Shown here in pieces: positions 21,577-29,620 of a stretch of 64,000 nt of DNA. Numbering within the stretch: the stretch's first letter is position 1; each line of letters starts with the position of its first letter. The stretch is taken from contig NZ_MUJK01000004.1 in the NCBI RefSeq assembly GCF_002906155.1, positions 186,001 to 250,000 of the forward strand, written 5' to 3'. The notes under the pieces were generated by a model. It saw only the letters and a program-made list of their open reading frames with translations. It made no database searches and was not told the DNA's origin. The DNA comes from Pseudomonas laurylsulfativorans. GTDB lineage: Bacteria; Pseudomonadota; Gammaproteobacteria; Pseudomonadales; Pseudomonadaceae. Made by a program: the position numbers and the translations under genes.

Positions 21577-22329
21577 TCAGAACTGAGTGGTCTGTTTGAG
21601 TATCTGCGCCGCTGGCGTATCCGTCGGGCTGACCATCGCATAGTTGTAGCCGCTTCCCGACCAGTATTCGGCCTGCAACCCGCCATCGCTACGGCTGCCA
21701 CGGGGCAGAAGGAAGTTTTTCGGCCCTGGCGGGCGCACGTAGAAACTGACTTTCTGCCCACCCTGGTTCTCGTAAACCACCATCGCCGCAGGGCCTTGCT
21801 CGGTGCTCAGCAGGCGCCCGCTGGCCGGTTTGAAGCCGGCATCCGAAAGGTCGGGCAGGCGATTGGCCTGAGTGAAATAACGGTCGAGCCAGCCTTGTAT
21901 ATCGCCGTCCTCACCAACCTTGTAATCGGCCGGCAGGATGCCTTGCTGCGCAATCAGGCGATAGGCCTGTAGTGCGTCGGTCATCGGAAGCTGGGGGGGC
22001 GCGAGTGTCATCTCCCGCGCTTGCCAACCGCTCAAACCGCCGACGCTGACTGCGATCAACAGGACCGCCGCGCTGGCCAGGTGTCGACGGGACTGGCGTT
22101 TGAGGCGTTGGCGAACCACGGCCGGATCAAGGTCCGGGTTGGCTGGCTGCTGCAAGGCGCCACCTAGGGCGGCGCGCAGTTGCTGGGCGTCCAGTTGCCA
22201 GGCGCGCACTTGTGCGGAAATTTCGGGATTGCTGGTCAGAAAAGTCTCGACCAGGCGTCGGTCGGTATCGCTCAGTTGGTGGTCGACGTAGGCGTGCAGG
22301 TCACGCTCGCTGGGGGGCATGCTGATCAT
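21577..22329 (-). CDS. Anti-sigma factor, membrane-anchored
   Basis: A 250-residue protein whose N-terminus (ERDLHAYVDHQLSDTDR) is the ZAS-type anti-sigma domain without the zinc-ligand cysteines. One TM helix lies at about 83-101, followed by a periplasmic domain of about 150 residues. Its ATG overlaps the sigma-factor stop by 4 nt (ATGA), so the two are translationally coupled. It is expected to hold the ECF sigma factor at the membrane until a periplasmic, probably oxidative, signal is sensed. Confidence 0.88.
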   Translation of the reverse strand: MISMPPSERDLHAYVDHQLSDTDRRLVETFLTSNPEISAQVRAWQLDAQQLRAALGGALQQPANPDLDPAVVRQRLKRQSRRHLASAAVLLIAVSVGGLSGWQAREMTLAPPQLPMTDALQAYRLIAQQGILPADYKVGEDGDIQGWLDRYFTQANRLPDLSDAGFKPASGRLLSTEQGPAAMVVYENQGGQKVSFYVRPPGPKNFLLPRGSRSDGGLQAEYWSGSGYNYAMVSPTDTPAAQILKQTTQF

Positions 22330-22832
22330 TTGAGTCTCCGCAGGGAAGGGCGGTTGATTTCGCCATCGCTGAGTTGGCGCAGGGCCTGGCGAGCCCGGGA
22401 CAGGCGGGACATCACGGTGCCGGTGGGTACGTCGAGAATCTCGGCGACCTCTTTGTAGCTCAAGCCTTCCACGGACACCCAGAGCAGCAGCGCGCGTTGT
22501 TCGGTGGGCAGTCGGTCGAAGGCGTTGAGGGTCGATTGGGCAATGACGGTGCGCTCCACCGAGGGCTGGGCATCGTCACGGCCGGTGAAAAAATCGAGCA
22601 TGCGCGCATAGCGCCGGGAGCGGCGGTGTGCATCGAGAAACTGCCGATAGAGAATCGAGAACAGCCAGGCGCGCAAGTCGCCCTCGGCGCGTTTGCTGCC
22701 CCAACTCGACAGCGCGCGCTCCAGGCAGGCTTGCACCAGGTCGTCAGCGCTGCTGGTGTTGCGCGTCAACGACACGGCAAAGCGCCGCAATCGGGGAATG
22801 ATTTCTCTCAGTTGTTCGTCGATATCGTTCAT
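22326..22832 (-). CDS. ECF sigma factor (RpoE family)
   Basis: A 168-residue ECF sigma factor from ATG 22832. Region 2 (DDLVQACLERALSSWG) and region 4 (LPTEQRALLLWVSVEGLSYKEVAEILDVPTGTVMSRLSRAR) are complete. An upstream GTG at 22850 is possible. It is preceded by a predicted promoter GGAATAA-N14-CGTCT that is shared in form with the divergent catalase-like gene, which indicates autoregulation. Confidence 0.93.
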   Translation of the reverse strand: MNDIDEQLREIIPRLRRFAVSLTRNTSSADDLVQACLERALSSWGSKRAEGDLRAWLFSILYRQFLDAHRRSRRYARMLDFFTGRDDAQPSVERTVIAQSTLNAFDRLPTEQRALLLWVSVEGLSYKEVAEILDVPTGTVMSRLSRARQALRQLSDGEINRPSLRRLK

Positions 22833-22867
22833 CAAATTCTGACTAGTCACTACGCTTTGGACTAGGA

Positions 22868-22893
22868 AGACGCCCGGCACTCGAGGTTATTCC
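22868..22893 (-). promoter_or_regulatory. ECF-type promoter for the sigma/anti-sigma operon
   Basis: On the minus strand GGAATAA (22893-22887) and CGTCT (22872-22868) are separated by 14 nt, equivalent to GGAA-N17-CGTC. The start codon of the sigma factor follows about 35 nt downstream of the -10 element. Confidence 0.7.
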
Positions 22894-22921
22894 ACGTCAG
22901 AAAAAATAAAAACCGCGCGCG

Positions 22922-22947
22922 GGAATAAACCTGCATGCGGTTCGTCT
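22922..22947 (+). promoter_or_regulatory. ECF-type promoter for the peroxidase/b561 operon
   Basis: GGAATAA (22922-22928) and CGTCT (22943-22947) have the same 14-nt spacing as the divergent promoter. The catalase-like ATG is 43 nt downstream. Confidence 0.7.
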
Positions 22948-22990
22948 GCTTGATTCTTCTCACTTGTGGCCGATGGCCCTGGAGTCTTTC

Positions 22991-24076
22991 ATGGTAGATC
23001 GATCATCACCGCCAATCCGGCCGCCCCTGAGCGCAGCCAGCCTGACGTTGCGTCTGGCTGGCATTGCCGTGGTCGTTGCCGCAGTGGCCGGGGCGTTTGC
23101 CTATGTCAACGGCACTCTCGACCCACAGCGCCTGACCCCGAAGAAGCTGATCAACGTGCTGGAAACCAACAATGGCGTGCATCCGGGGTTCCGTCGCAAT
23201 CACTCCAAAGGTGTGTGCGTGGTCGGGCATTTCGAGAGCAGCGGCGAGGCGCGCAGCTATTCCATTGCTCAGGTGTTCAACGACGCGCGGACGCCGGTGG
23301 TCGGACGTTTTGCCCTGCCGGCCGGCAATCCTTACGCGCCGGACAGTGCTGTGCCGATTCGTAGCATGGCGTTGCGCTTCACCCAGGCCAACGGACAGCA
23401 ATGGCGCACCGGGATGAACAGCATGCCGGTGTTCCCGGTGGGCACGCCCGAGGCGTTCTATCAATTGCAAAAAGCCCAGTCGCCAGACCCGGCCACCGGC
23501 AAACCGGACCCCAAGGCCGTGCCGGCGTTCTTTGGTTCACATCCCGAGTCCGCACCCTTCCTGGCCTGGATCAAAACCGCCAAGCCGTCGGCCAGTTACG
23601 TGACTGAGAACTACAACAGCGTCAATGCGTTCTACTTGGTCAACGCGACCGGCCAACGCCAGGCCGTACGCTGGAACATGGTGCCATTGGCCCAGGACGC
23701 ACCGGGGGACGCGGCACCGCAAGGCAGTGACTTCCTGGAGAAAGACCTGGTTCAGCGAATTGCCGCCGGCCCGTTGCGCTGGCAGTTGAACATCACCCTG
23801 GCCAACCCCGGTGATCCGGTCAACGACGCCAGCAAGGCCTGGCCCGAAGGGCGCAAGGTGTTGAACGCTGGCACTCTGGTGCTTGAAAAGACTCAGCCGC
23901 AACTCAACGGTGAATGCCGTGACATCAACTACGACCCGCTAGTGCTGCCTGCCGGGATCGAAGGTTCCGACGACCCGTTGCTCGCCGCTCGTTCAGCCGG
24001 TTACGCCAATTCCTACCTGCGTCGCACCAGCGAAGTCAGCCAGTTGCCCGCCGCCAAACAGGAGGCCCAGCAATGA
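22991..24076 (+). CDS. Catalase-related peroxidase (SrpA-like)
   Basis: A 361-residue minimal catalase-family peroxidase with an N-terminal TM anchor or signal (about 18-40). RRNHSKG carries the distal haem histidine (His71). NSVNAFYLVN matches the catalase core, and the C-terminal RSAGYANSYLRR segment supplies the probable proximal Tyr ligand. At about 360 residues it is much shorter than true catalases and lacks the C-terminal domains, as in periplasmic SrpA-type peroxidases. ATG 22991 follows GGAG with 6-nt spacing. It overlaps the b561 gene by 4 nt and is expected to reduce peroxides in the periplasm using electrons from that partner. Confidence 0.92.
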   Translation: MVDRSSPPIRPPLSAASLTLRLAGIAVVVAAVAGAFAYVNGTLDPQRLTPKKLINVLETNNGVHPGFRRNHSKGVCVVGHFESSGEARSYSIAQVFNDARTPVVGRFALPAGNPYAPDSAVPIRSMALRFTQANGQQWRTGMNSMPVFPVGTPEAFYQLQKAQSPDPATGKPDPKAVPAFFGSHPESAPFLAWIKTAKPSASYVTENYNSVNAFYLVNATGQRQAVRWNMVPLAQDAPGDAAPQGSDFLEKDLVQRIAAGPLRWQLNITLANPGDPVNDASKAWPEGRKVLNAGTLVLEKTQPQLNGECRDINYDPLVLPAGIEGSDDPLLAARSAGYANSYLRRTSEVSQLPAAKQEAQQ

Positions 24077-24618
24077 GCACCCAACCGCACCACTTCGCCC
24101 CACTGGCGCGCCTTCTGCACTGGCTGATGGCGTTGATGATCATCGCCATGCTGTTTATCGGTGCTGGCATGGTTGCCTCGGTGTCCGAGCGCCATGAATG
24201 GCTGATTCACCTGCACAAACCCTTGGGCGTCGCAATCTTGCTGTTGGTGATCGTGCGTCTGGTAGTACGTTTCTCCACAACGCAGCCACCCCTGCCAGCG
24301 GATCTGCCGGGTTGGCAGGTTCTGGCAGCCAAGGCCTCGCATGTGTTGCTGTACGCCTTGATGCTGGTCTTGCCGCTTTTGGGCTGGGCGATGATTTCGG
24401 CGTCGGGCGAACCGGTAATGCTTGGCAGTTCGCTGCAACTACCATCGATTGTGCCGGCGAACGCGCAGGTGTTTGCGTTTTTGCGCAAAGCGCACGGGTA
24501 TCTGGCGTATCTGCTGTTCCTGACCGTGTTGCTGCACTTGGCGGCAGCGTTGTTTCACGGTTGGGTGCGCAGGGATGAGGTGCTGGACAGTATGTTGCGA
24601 GGGAAAGATCGCGGTTGA
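24073..24618 (+). CDS. Cytochrome b561
   Basis: A 181-residue, four-helix membrane cytochrome with conserved histidines (LLHWLMALM, HKPLG, HGYLAYLLFL, LHLAAALFHGW). The start ATG overlaps the peroxidase stop (ATGA). Fused or paired b561 and SrpA-like proteins form a quinol-dependent peroxide-removing unit, a role supported here by coupling and by the shared ECF promoter. Confidence 0.92.
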   Translation: MSTQPHHFAPLARLLHWLMALMIIAMLFIGAGMVASVSERHEWLIHLHKPLGVAILLLVIVRLVVRFSTTQPPLPADLPGWQVLAAKASHVLLYALMLVLPLLGWAMISASGEPVMLGSSLQLPSIVPANAQVFAFLRKAHGYLAYLLFLTVLLHLAAALFHGWVRRDEVLDSMLRGKDRG

Positions 24619-24672
24619 GAGGGCACCGGCTAACCCCCTCGCCACAAGTGCGCCGGCGGCGGCGCGTGTAAG

Positions 24673-25824
24673 TCAACGCAAGGTATCGACCATATCGGCA
24701 AGCGTGGTCAACACATCCTTGCCCAGCTGTTTAGAGCGCTTGCCCGACCAACCGGTTTCCGTGTTCGGGTGGTCGTCGTGATCCTTGAACGGCATTTCCA
24801 GGGTCAGTGACAGGCAATCGTATTTCTGGCCAACGGCGTTGCAAGCCAGGGTCATGTTGGCCTTGCCCGGTTCGTCGCGGGTGTAGCCGTGTTTGGTCTG
24901 GAAGTCTTTGGTGGTGTGCTTCAGGTGGCTGCGGAAGTGCTCTTCGAGCTTTTCGATTCGGGGGGTGTAACCCGGGTTGCCTTCGCAAGCGGCAGTGAAC
25001 ACATGAGGGATTTCCTCGTCACCATGTACGTCGAGGAACATATCGACGCCGTACTTTTCCATCTGCTGCTGTACGAAAAGGACTTCCGGGCTGATCTCCT
25101 GGCTGGCGCTCTGCCAGGCACGATTGAGGTCCTGGCCCATGGCGTTGGTGCGCAGATGGCCGTGGAAGGCACCGTCCGGGTTCATGTTAGGCACCAGATA
25201 CAGGTCGGCGCTGGTCAGCAATTTGTTCAGCACGGGATCGTCGTGTTTTTCCAGGCGCTCGATCACGCCTTCCATGAACCACTCGGCCATGTGCTCGCCC
25301 GGATGTTGCTGGGCAATCATCCACACTTTTTTTCGTCCTTCAGCACCAGAGCCTTTACGCAGCAACTGGATGTCACGGCCTTCGACGCTCTTGCCGGTGG
25401 CCAGCAGTTCGGTGCCGGCCTTGCTCAGCGCCTGTTCGATCAGCCAGTCGTGGCGGCCACGGCTGTAGGGTTCGAAGTAGGCGAACCAGGCGTGGGTCTG
25501 CTCGGCCTCGAGACTGAAGCGCAGGCAGTCGCCTTCGAAAATGGTCGGTACGCGGAACCAGTTGACGTGATCGTAGGACGCCACCGCCTGATAGCCGGTC
25601 CAGGCCTTGTTATAGGAGGATTGGCTGGCATTGTTCAGGCGAAACCAGTGCTCCTGGCCGACATGCAGGCCGCTGGCCTTGAAGTGGAACCATTGGAAAT
25701 GGTTGCTTTTGGTATCCGGGCGGATCGCCAGCAGGGGCTTGAGCGGGTCGCTGAGGTCGATCACCTGGATGTTGCCGCTGTCGAAGTTGGCACTGATGTC
25801 GAAAGAAGATTTAGCCACGGCCAT
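24673..25824 (-). CDS. M14-family cytosolic zinc carboxypeptidase
   Basis: A 383-residue M14 metallopeptidase of the cytosolic carboxypeptidase (Nna1/CCP-like) group. The zinc motif HPGEHMAEWFMEG provides His and Glu, a third ligand is in LDVHGDEEIPH, and the catalytic Glu is in SLTLEMPFKD. A beta-rich N-terminal domain of about 130 residues precedes the peptidase part. Bacterial members remove C-terminal residues from peptides or proteins; the natural substrate is unknown. It stands alone, without a signal peptide. Confidence 0.9.
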   Translation of the reverse strand: MAVAKSSFDISANFDSGNIQVIDLSDPLKPLLAIRPDTKSNHFQWFHFKASGLHVGQEHWFRLNNASQSSYNKAWTGYQAVASYDHVNWFRVPTIFEGDCLRFSLEAEQTHAWFAYFEPYSRGRHDWLIEQALSKAGTELLATGKSVEGRDIQLLRKGSGAEGRKKVWMIAQQHPGEHMAEWFMEGVIERLEKHDDPVLNKLLTSADLYLVPNMNPDGAFHGHLRTNAMGQDLNRAWQSASQEISPEVLFVQQQMEKYGVDMFLDVHGDEEIPHVFTAACEGNPGYTPRIEKLEEHFRSHLKHTTKDFQTKHGYTRDEPGKANMTLACNAVGQKYDCLSLTLEMPFKDHDDHPNTETGWSGKRSKQLGKDVLTTLADMVDTLR

Positions 25825-26008
25825 AATCGGGTCCTGAATATGATTTTTATGGTGGCTACTTTACACGCAAGAGTGGGATGAAACCGAGGGGAATTGCGGG
25901 GTGCGAGGTTGGGGGCGTCCTCCTTGACGCCGTCGCAGCTTAGAGATTATGCGATTGATTCTCAAGTGCTATCTGTCGCTGATTTGAACCAATGATGCCG
26001 GGCTTCTC

Positions 26009-26036
26009 TTGCCAATCGGCATTCTTTTGATATTAT
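26009..26036 (+). promoter_or_regulatory. Sigma-70 promoter of the candidate sRNA
   Basis: TTGCCA (26009-26014) and TATTAT (26031-26036) are spaced by 16 nt, each one base away from consensus. Confidence 0.6.
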
Positions 26037-26042
26037 CCGCGC

Positions 26043-26137
26043 CATCGAATTTGCAGCACCCAAAGACTTCATTAGCCTGAAGATACAAGCCAGAAAAACT
26101 GGCAAATAAAAGACCCGGCCAAAAGCCGGGTTTTTTA
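26043..26137 (+). ncRNA. Candidate intergenic small RNA, about 95 nt
   Basis: A good sigma-70 promoter is followed about 80 nt later by a strong terminator, with no open reading frame of note. The predicted RNA has a small hairpin (GCCAG-AAAAA-CTGGC, 26089-26103) and then an A-rich single strand before the terminator stem. I do not recognise it as a named Pseudomonas sRNA. The 210 bp before it, after the carboxypeptidase gene, show nothing recognisable. Confidence 0.5.
26114..26136 (+). terminator. Rho-independent terminator of the candidate sRNA
   Basis: Stem CCCGGC / GCCGGG with a C-AAAA loop, followed by six T. Confidence 0.85.
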
Positions 26138-26226
26138 TTCCTGAAGCCTTTCTATTCCCTCCATCTAAAAAACGCTTGATGCGTTCTTCCGTGGGCAATG
26201 ACTGGGTAATTTCCCGGACTAGCCCC

Positions 26227-26272
26227 TCATTTGCATTCGACCTGACCCGTCATTTGCATCGAATTTGACCAG
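26227..26272. repeat. Two 22-bp direct repeats, possible insertion-sequence end remnant
   Basis: Two copies beginning CCxTCATTTGCAT and ending TGAC lie head to tail with 23-bp spacing (starts 26225 and 26248). Such multiple short repeats are typical of IS21-family ends, but no istA/istB coding remains. The rest of 26141-26556 shows no gene that I can support. Confidence 0.3.
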
Positions 26273-26556
26273 CACGCTTCGTGGACATGACCGCAGAGAA
26301 CGCTCCAAAGGCGACTTCCTCAGCGCACGACACGTGCCTGCCCCATGCCTGCGTCGAGCCGGCCTGGACGACTGCTCGTCGGCCCATCGAAAACCCACTC
26401 AAGATCGCCTCCTTCAAGCCGATGGAATAAAGGTGCCAACGGGACTCAAGCAGTTCATTAGCGAGGGGCAAAATGCTAGCATCGCCGCCGCGCAATGCCT
26501 CCCGGGCAGCAACATAACCGTCGTCTTCCCAACGCTTTTTTCATCTTTCGGACTTT

Positions 26557-28278
26557 ATGCGATTTTTCCTAGATCCCCAGCGAGATATCGATGCAGCGCT
26601 GCTACGTTATCGCCGGCTGTTCGGCGTGTTGGCACTGTTCAGCGGGGTGATCAACCTGCTGATGCTGGTCCCGTCCATCTACATGATGCAGGTTTTCGAT
26701 CGCGTCCTGACCAGCCGCAATGAAACCACGCTGTTGATGCTGAGCCTGATCTTGCTCGGGTTCTTTGCCCTTGGCTGTGTGCTGGAGTGGGTGCGGGGCC
26801 AGGTGATGATCAAGATGAGCGCCGGCCTGGACACTCAGTTGGGTGAGCGGGTATTCGATGCGGCGTTCGAGCGTAGCCTGAAGGAGCACAGCTCCAACCC
26901 GGCGCAGGTGCTGAGCGATTTGAACAGCATCCGGCAGTTCGTCACAGGTCCCGCACTGATTGCCATCTTCGATGCGCCGTGGCTGCCGATCTATGTCATC
27001 GCGACGTTCCTGTTCCATCCCTGGCTTGGGGTGTTCACTGTCATCGGCTCGATGATCCTTGCCGGGCTGGGCGTCTGGAACGAGCTGACCACCCGCAAAA
27101 GCATGAGCGAGGCCAACCGTTTGTCCGTGGCGTCTTCCAGCTATGTGAACAGTACCTTGCAGAACGCCGAGGTGATTCAGGCGATGGGCATGCTCGCGCC
27201 CTTGCGCCAGCGCTGGTTCAACGTGCAGCAGCGGGTCATAACCGAGCAGGGTGAGGCCAGTGACCGCAGCTCGCGGATCGCTGCGCTGTCTCGCTTTGTG
27301 CGCATGACCTGGCAATCGCTGGCCCTTGGCCTGGGTGCCATCCTGGTGATCGAGAACCAGATTTCCGCCGGGGTGATGATCGCCGTGTCGGTACTGCTGG
27401 GACGGGCCATGGCGCCGGCCGAAGCGTTGATCGGTTCGTGGAAGCAGATGGGTAACGCCAAAAGCAGCTATGAACGCTTGAACCGCCTGCTCGGCGAATT
27501 CCCCAAGGTCGCGCCAGGCATGCCTCTGCCAGCGCCGACCGGGGCCCTTAGCATCGACCGCCTGGTGATCATCCCGCCGGGCATGCACAAGCCCGCGATC
27601 AATGGCGTGACCATCAGCCTGGCCAAGGGCGAAGTACTGGCGATCATTGGTCCGAGCGCGTCGGGCAAGTCTTCCCTGGCGCGCGCCATGGTCGGCATCT
27701 GGCCCGCCAGGCAGGGCTCGGTACGCCTGGACAGCGCCGAGGTTGGCCAGTGGTCGCGTGCAGACCTCGGCCCGCACCTGGGGTACCTGCCCCAGGACAT
27801 CGAACTGTTCGATGGCAGCATCGCCGAAAACATCGCGCGCTTCGGCGAGGTGGACTCAGGCAAGGTCATCGCAGCGGCGCAACTGGCCGGTATCAACGAG
27901 ATGATCCTGCACTTCCCCAAAGGCTATGACACCTTGCTCGGGACTGGCGGGCTGGGGTTGTCCGGCGGCCAGAAGCAGCGCATCGGACTGGCCCGCGCGT
28001 TGTATGGCCAGCCGGCGCTGGTGGTGCTCGACGAGCCCAACTCCAACCTCGACGATGCCGGTGAAGCGGCGCTGGTGCAGGCCGTGCGCAAGCTCAAGGC
28101 TGAAGGCTGCACCGTGGTGCTGGTCACCCACAGGCCGAGCATTCTCGGCGCGGTCGACAAGCTGTTGTTCCTCAAGGACGGCGTACAAACCTTGTTCGGC
28201 CCGCGTGACCAGGTGCTCAAGACCCTGGTGCCAGCGACTCCGGCAAAGGCCGTCGAACCCCGTAATCAAGAAGCCTGA
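26557..28278 (+). CDS. Type I secretion permease/ATPase (PrtD/AprD-like)
   Basis: A 573-residue ABC exporter with six TM helices at about 20-300 and an ATPase domain after that: Walker A GPSASGKS near 364, signature LSGGQKQR near 468, Walker B LVVLDEP near 488 and switch VTHRPS near 525. It lacks an N-terminal C39 peptidase or CLD domain, like AprD/PrtD, which export proteins with uncleaved C-terminal signals. It begins a three-gene operon with HlyD and TolC family genes. The giant repeat protein downstream is the most likely substrate. Confidence 0.95.
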   Translation: MRFFLDPQRDIDAALLRYRRLFGVLALFSGVINLLMLVPSIYMMQVFDRVLTSRNETTLLMLSLILLGFFALGCVLEWVRGQVMIKMSAGLDTQLGERVFDAAFERSLKEHSSNPAQVLSDLNSIRQFVTGPALIAIFDAPWLPIYVIATFLFHPWLGVFTVIGSMILAGLGVWNELTTRKSMSEANRLSVASSSYVNSTLQNAEVIQAMGMLAPLRQRWFNVQQRVITEQGEASDRSSRIAALSRFVRMTWQSLALGLGAILVIENQISAGVMIAVSVLLGRAMAPAEALIGSWKQMGNAKSSYERLNRLLGEFPKVAPGMPLPAPTGALSIDRLVIIPPGMHKPAINGVTISLAKGEVLAIIGPSASGKSSLARAMVGIWPARQGSVRLDSAEVGQWSRADLGPHLGYLPQDIELFDGSIAENIARFGEVDSGKVIAAAQLAGINEMILHFPKGYDTLLGTGGLGLSGGQKQRIGLARALYGQPALVVLDEPNSNLDDAGEAALVQAVRKLKAEGCTVVLVTHRPSILGAVDKLLFLKDGVQTLFGPRDQVLKTLVPATPAKAVEPRNQEA

Positions 28279-28285
28279 GGCGTCA

Positions 28286-29620
28286 ATGCAAGCCAGTTCG
28301 ACCGACATTTCGACCCCCGAGAACAAACCCGATGCGGATGCCGCGGGCATTGCCAGGATCGGTGTGTGGTTTTTGCTCCTGGGCCTCGGCGGGTTTCTGC
28401 TCTGGGCCTGCCTGGCGCCGCTTGACCGCGGTGTGGTCGGTAGCGGCACAGTGGTGGTTTCCGGCGAGCGCAAGACCGTGCAGTCGCGCACCGGCGGCAC
28501 GATCGACAACATCCTGGTACGCGAAGGCGACCGGGTGCAGCAGGGGCAGGTGGTGATGCAACTCAACACCGTCCAGGCCAAGTCGCAACTGGATGTCGCC
28601 CTGGGCCAGTGGCTCGGCGCCCGCGCCGTCGAGGATCGGCTGATGGCCGAACGCCTGAACCGCGACACTGTGCAGTGGTCCGCGGCATTGCTGGCCCGCG
28701 CCAGCGACCCGCGCGCCGTCGCGGCGATGGAGCTGCAAGGCTATCTGTTCGCCACCCGCCGTGCCGAACTGGCCAGCCGCATGCAAATCAGCCGGCACGA
28801 AATAGCCTCGCTCAAAGAACAGCTCCAGGGCTTCGAAGAGATCAAGCGCAACCACGCCGTACAGCTGCAATTCCAGCAGCAGGCGCTCACGGGGCTGCGG
28901 GAATTGGCCCGTGAAGGTTATCTGCCACGCAACCGGCTGTTCGAAGCGGAAAGCAGTGCGGCGCAGCTGGGTGCCCAATTGGCTTCGAGCGTTTCCGATA
29001 TCGGCCGCACGCGCCAGGCGATCAATGAAAGCGAGCTCAAGGCGCTGCAACAGGGGCAGGTTTTTCGCAGCGACGCCGAGTCGCAATTGACCCAGGTCGT
29101 GGCGCAGACATCGAGCCTGATCGACCAGATCAAGTCATTGGAGTTCGAAGTCAACAGCGCCGCCATCGTCGCGCCTGTCGCCGGCCAGGTGATGGGCATG
29201 ACCGTGCACACCGTCGGCGGCGTCGCACCGGCGGGCCAGCGCCTGATGGACATTGTGCCGCAAGGCTCCAGCTGGGTGGTCAAGGCGCAATTTCCGCCGA
29301 TGATGGCCGACCGGCTCAAACCAGAGCTGCCGGTCGATCTGCGTTTCGGTTCGTTGCAACGGGTCCACACTCCGGTGATCGTCGGCAAGGTGCTCACGGT
29401 GTCGGCCGACCAGTTGATCGACGAACACACCGGTTCGCCCTACTTCTCGGTGGAGGTCTCGGTCAGCCCCGAGGCGATCATCCATCTGCGCGAGCTGGGC
29501 CTGGATGTCAAACCAGGCATGCAGGCCGAAGTACTGGTCAAGACCGGCGAACGCACCCTTGCCAACTACTTGATGCAGCCGGTGACCGAACGTATGGCTG
29601 GCGCTTTCAAGGAAGAATGA
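28286..29620 (+). CDS. HlyD-family type I secretion adaptor
   Basis: A 444-residue membrane-fusion protein with a short cytoplasmic N-terminus, one TM helix at about 25-45, a lipoyl half-motif GTIDNILVREGDRVQQGQ, a long coiled-coil region (about 100-290) and a beta-barrel C-terminus. The ATG at 28286 is preceded by TGAGG with 5-nt spacing, 8 nt after the ABC stop. It bridges the ABC exporter to the outer-membrane channel. Confidence 0.95.
   Translation: MQASSTDISTPENKPDADAAGIARIGVWFLLLGLGGFLLWACLAPLDRGVVGSGTVVVSGERKTVQSRTGGTIDNILVREGDRVQQGQVVMQLNTVQAKSQLDVALGQWLGARAVEDRLMAERLNRDTVQWSAALLARASDPRAVAAMELQGYLFATRRAELASRMQISRHEIASLKEQLQGFEEIKRNHAVQLQFQQQALTGLRELAREGYLPRNRLFEAESSAAQLGAQLASSVSDIGRTRQAINESELKALQQGQVFRSDAESQLTQVVAQTSSLIDQIKSLEFEVNSAAIVAPVAGQVMGMTVHTVGGVAPAGQRLMDIVPQGSSWVVKAQFPPMMADRLKPELPVDLRFGSLQRVHTPVIVGKVLTVSADQLIDEHTGSPYFSVEVSVSPEAIIHLRELGLDVKPGMQAEVLVKTGERTLANYLMQPVTERMAGAFKEE

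Noticed and set aside
26250..26495. Short minus-strand open frame near the candidate sRNA
   Set aside because: It has no start signal or similarity that I recognise and contains the direct repeats that look like an insertion-sequence end.
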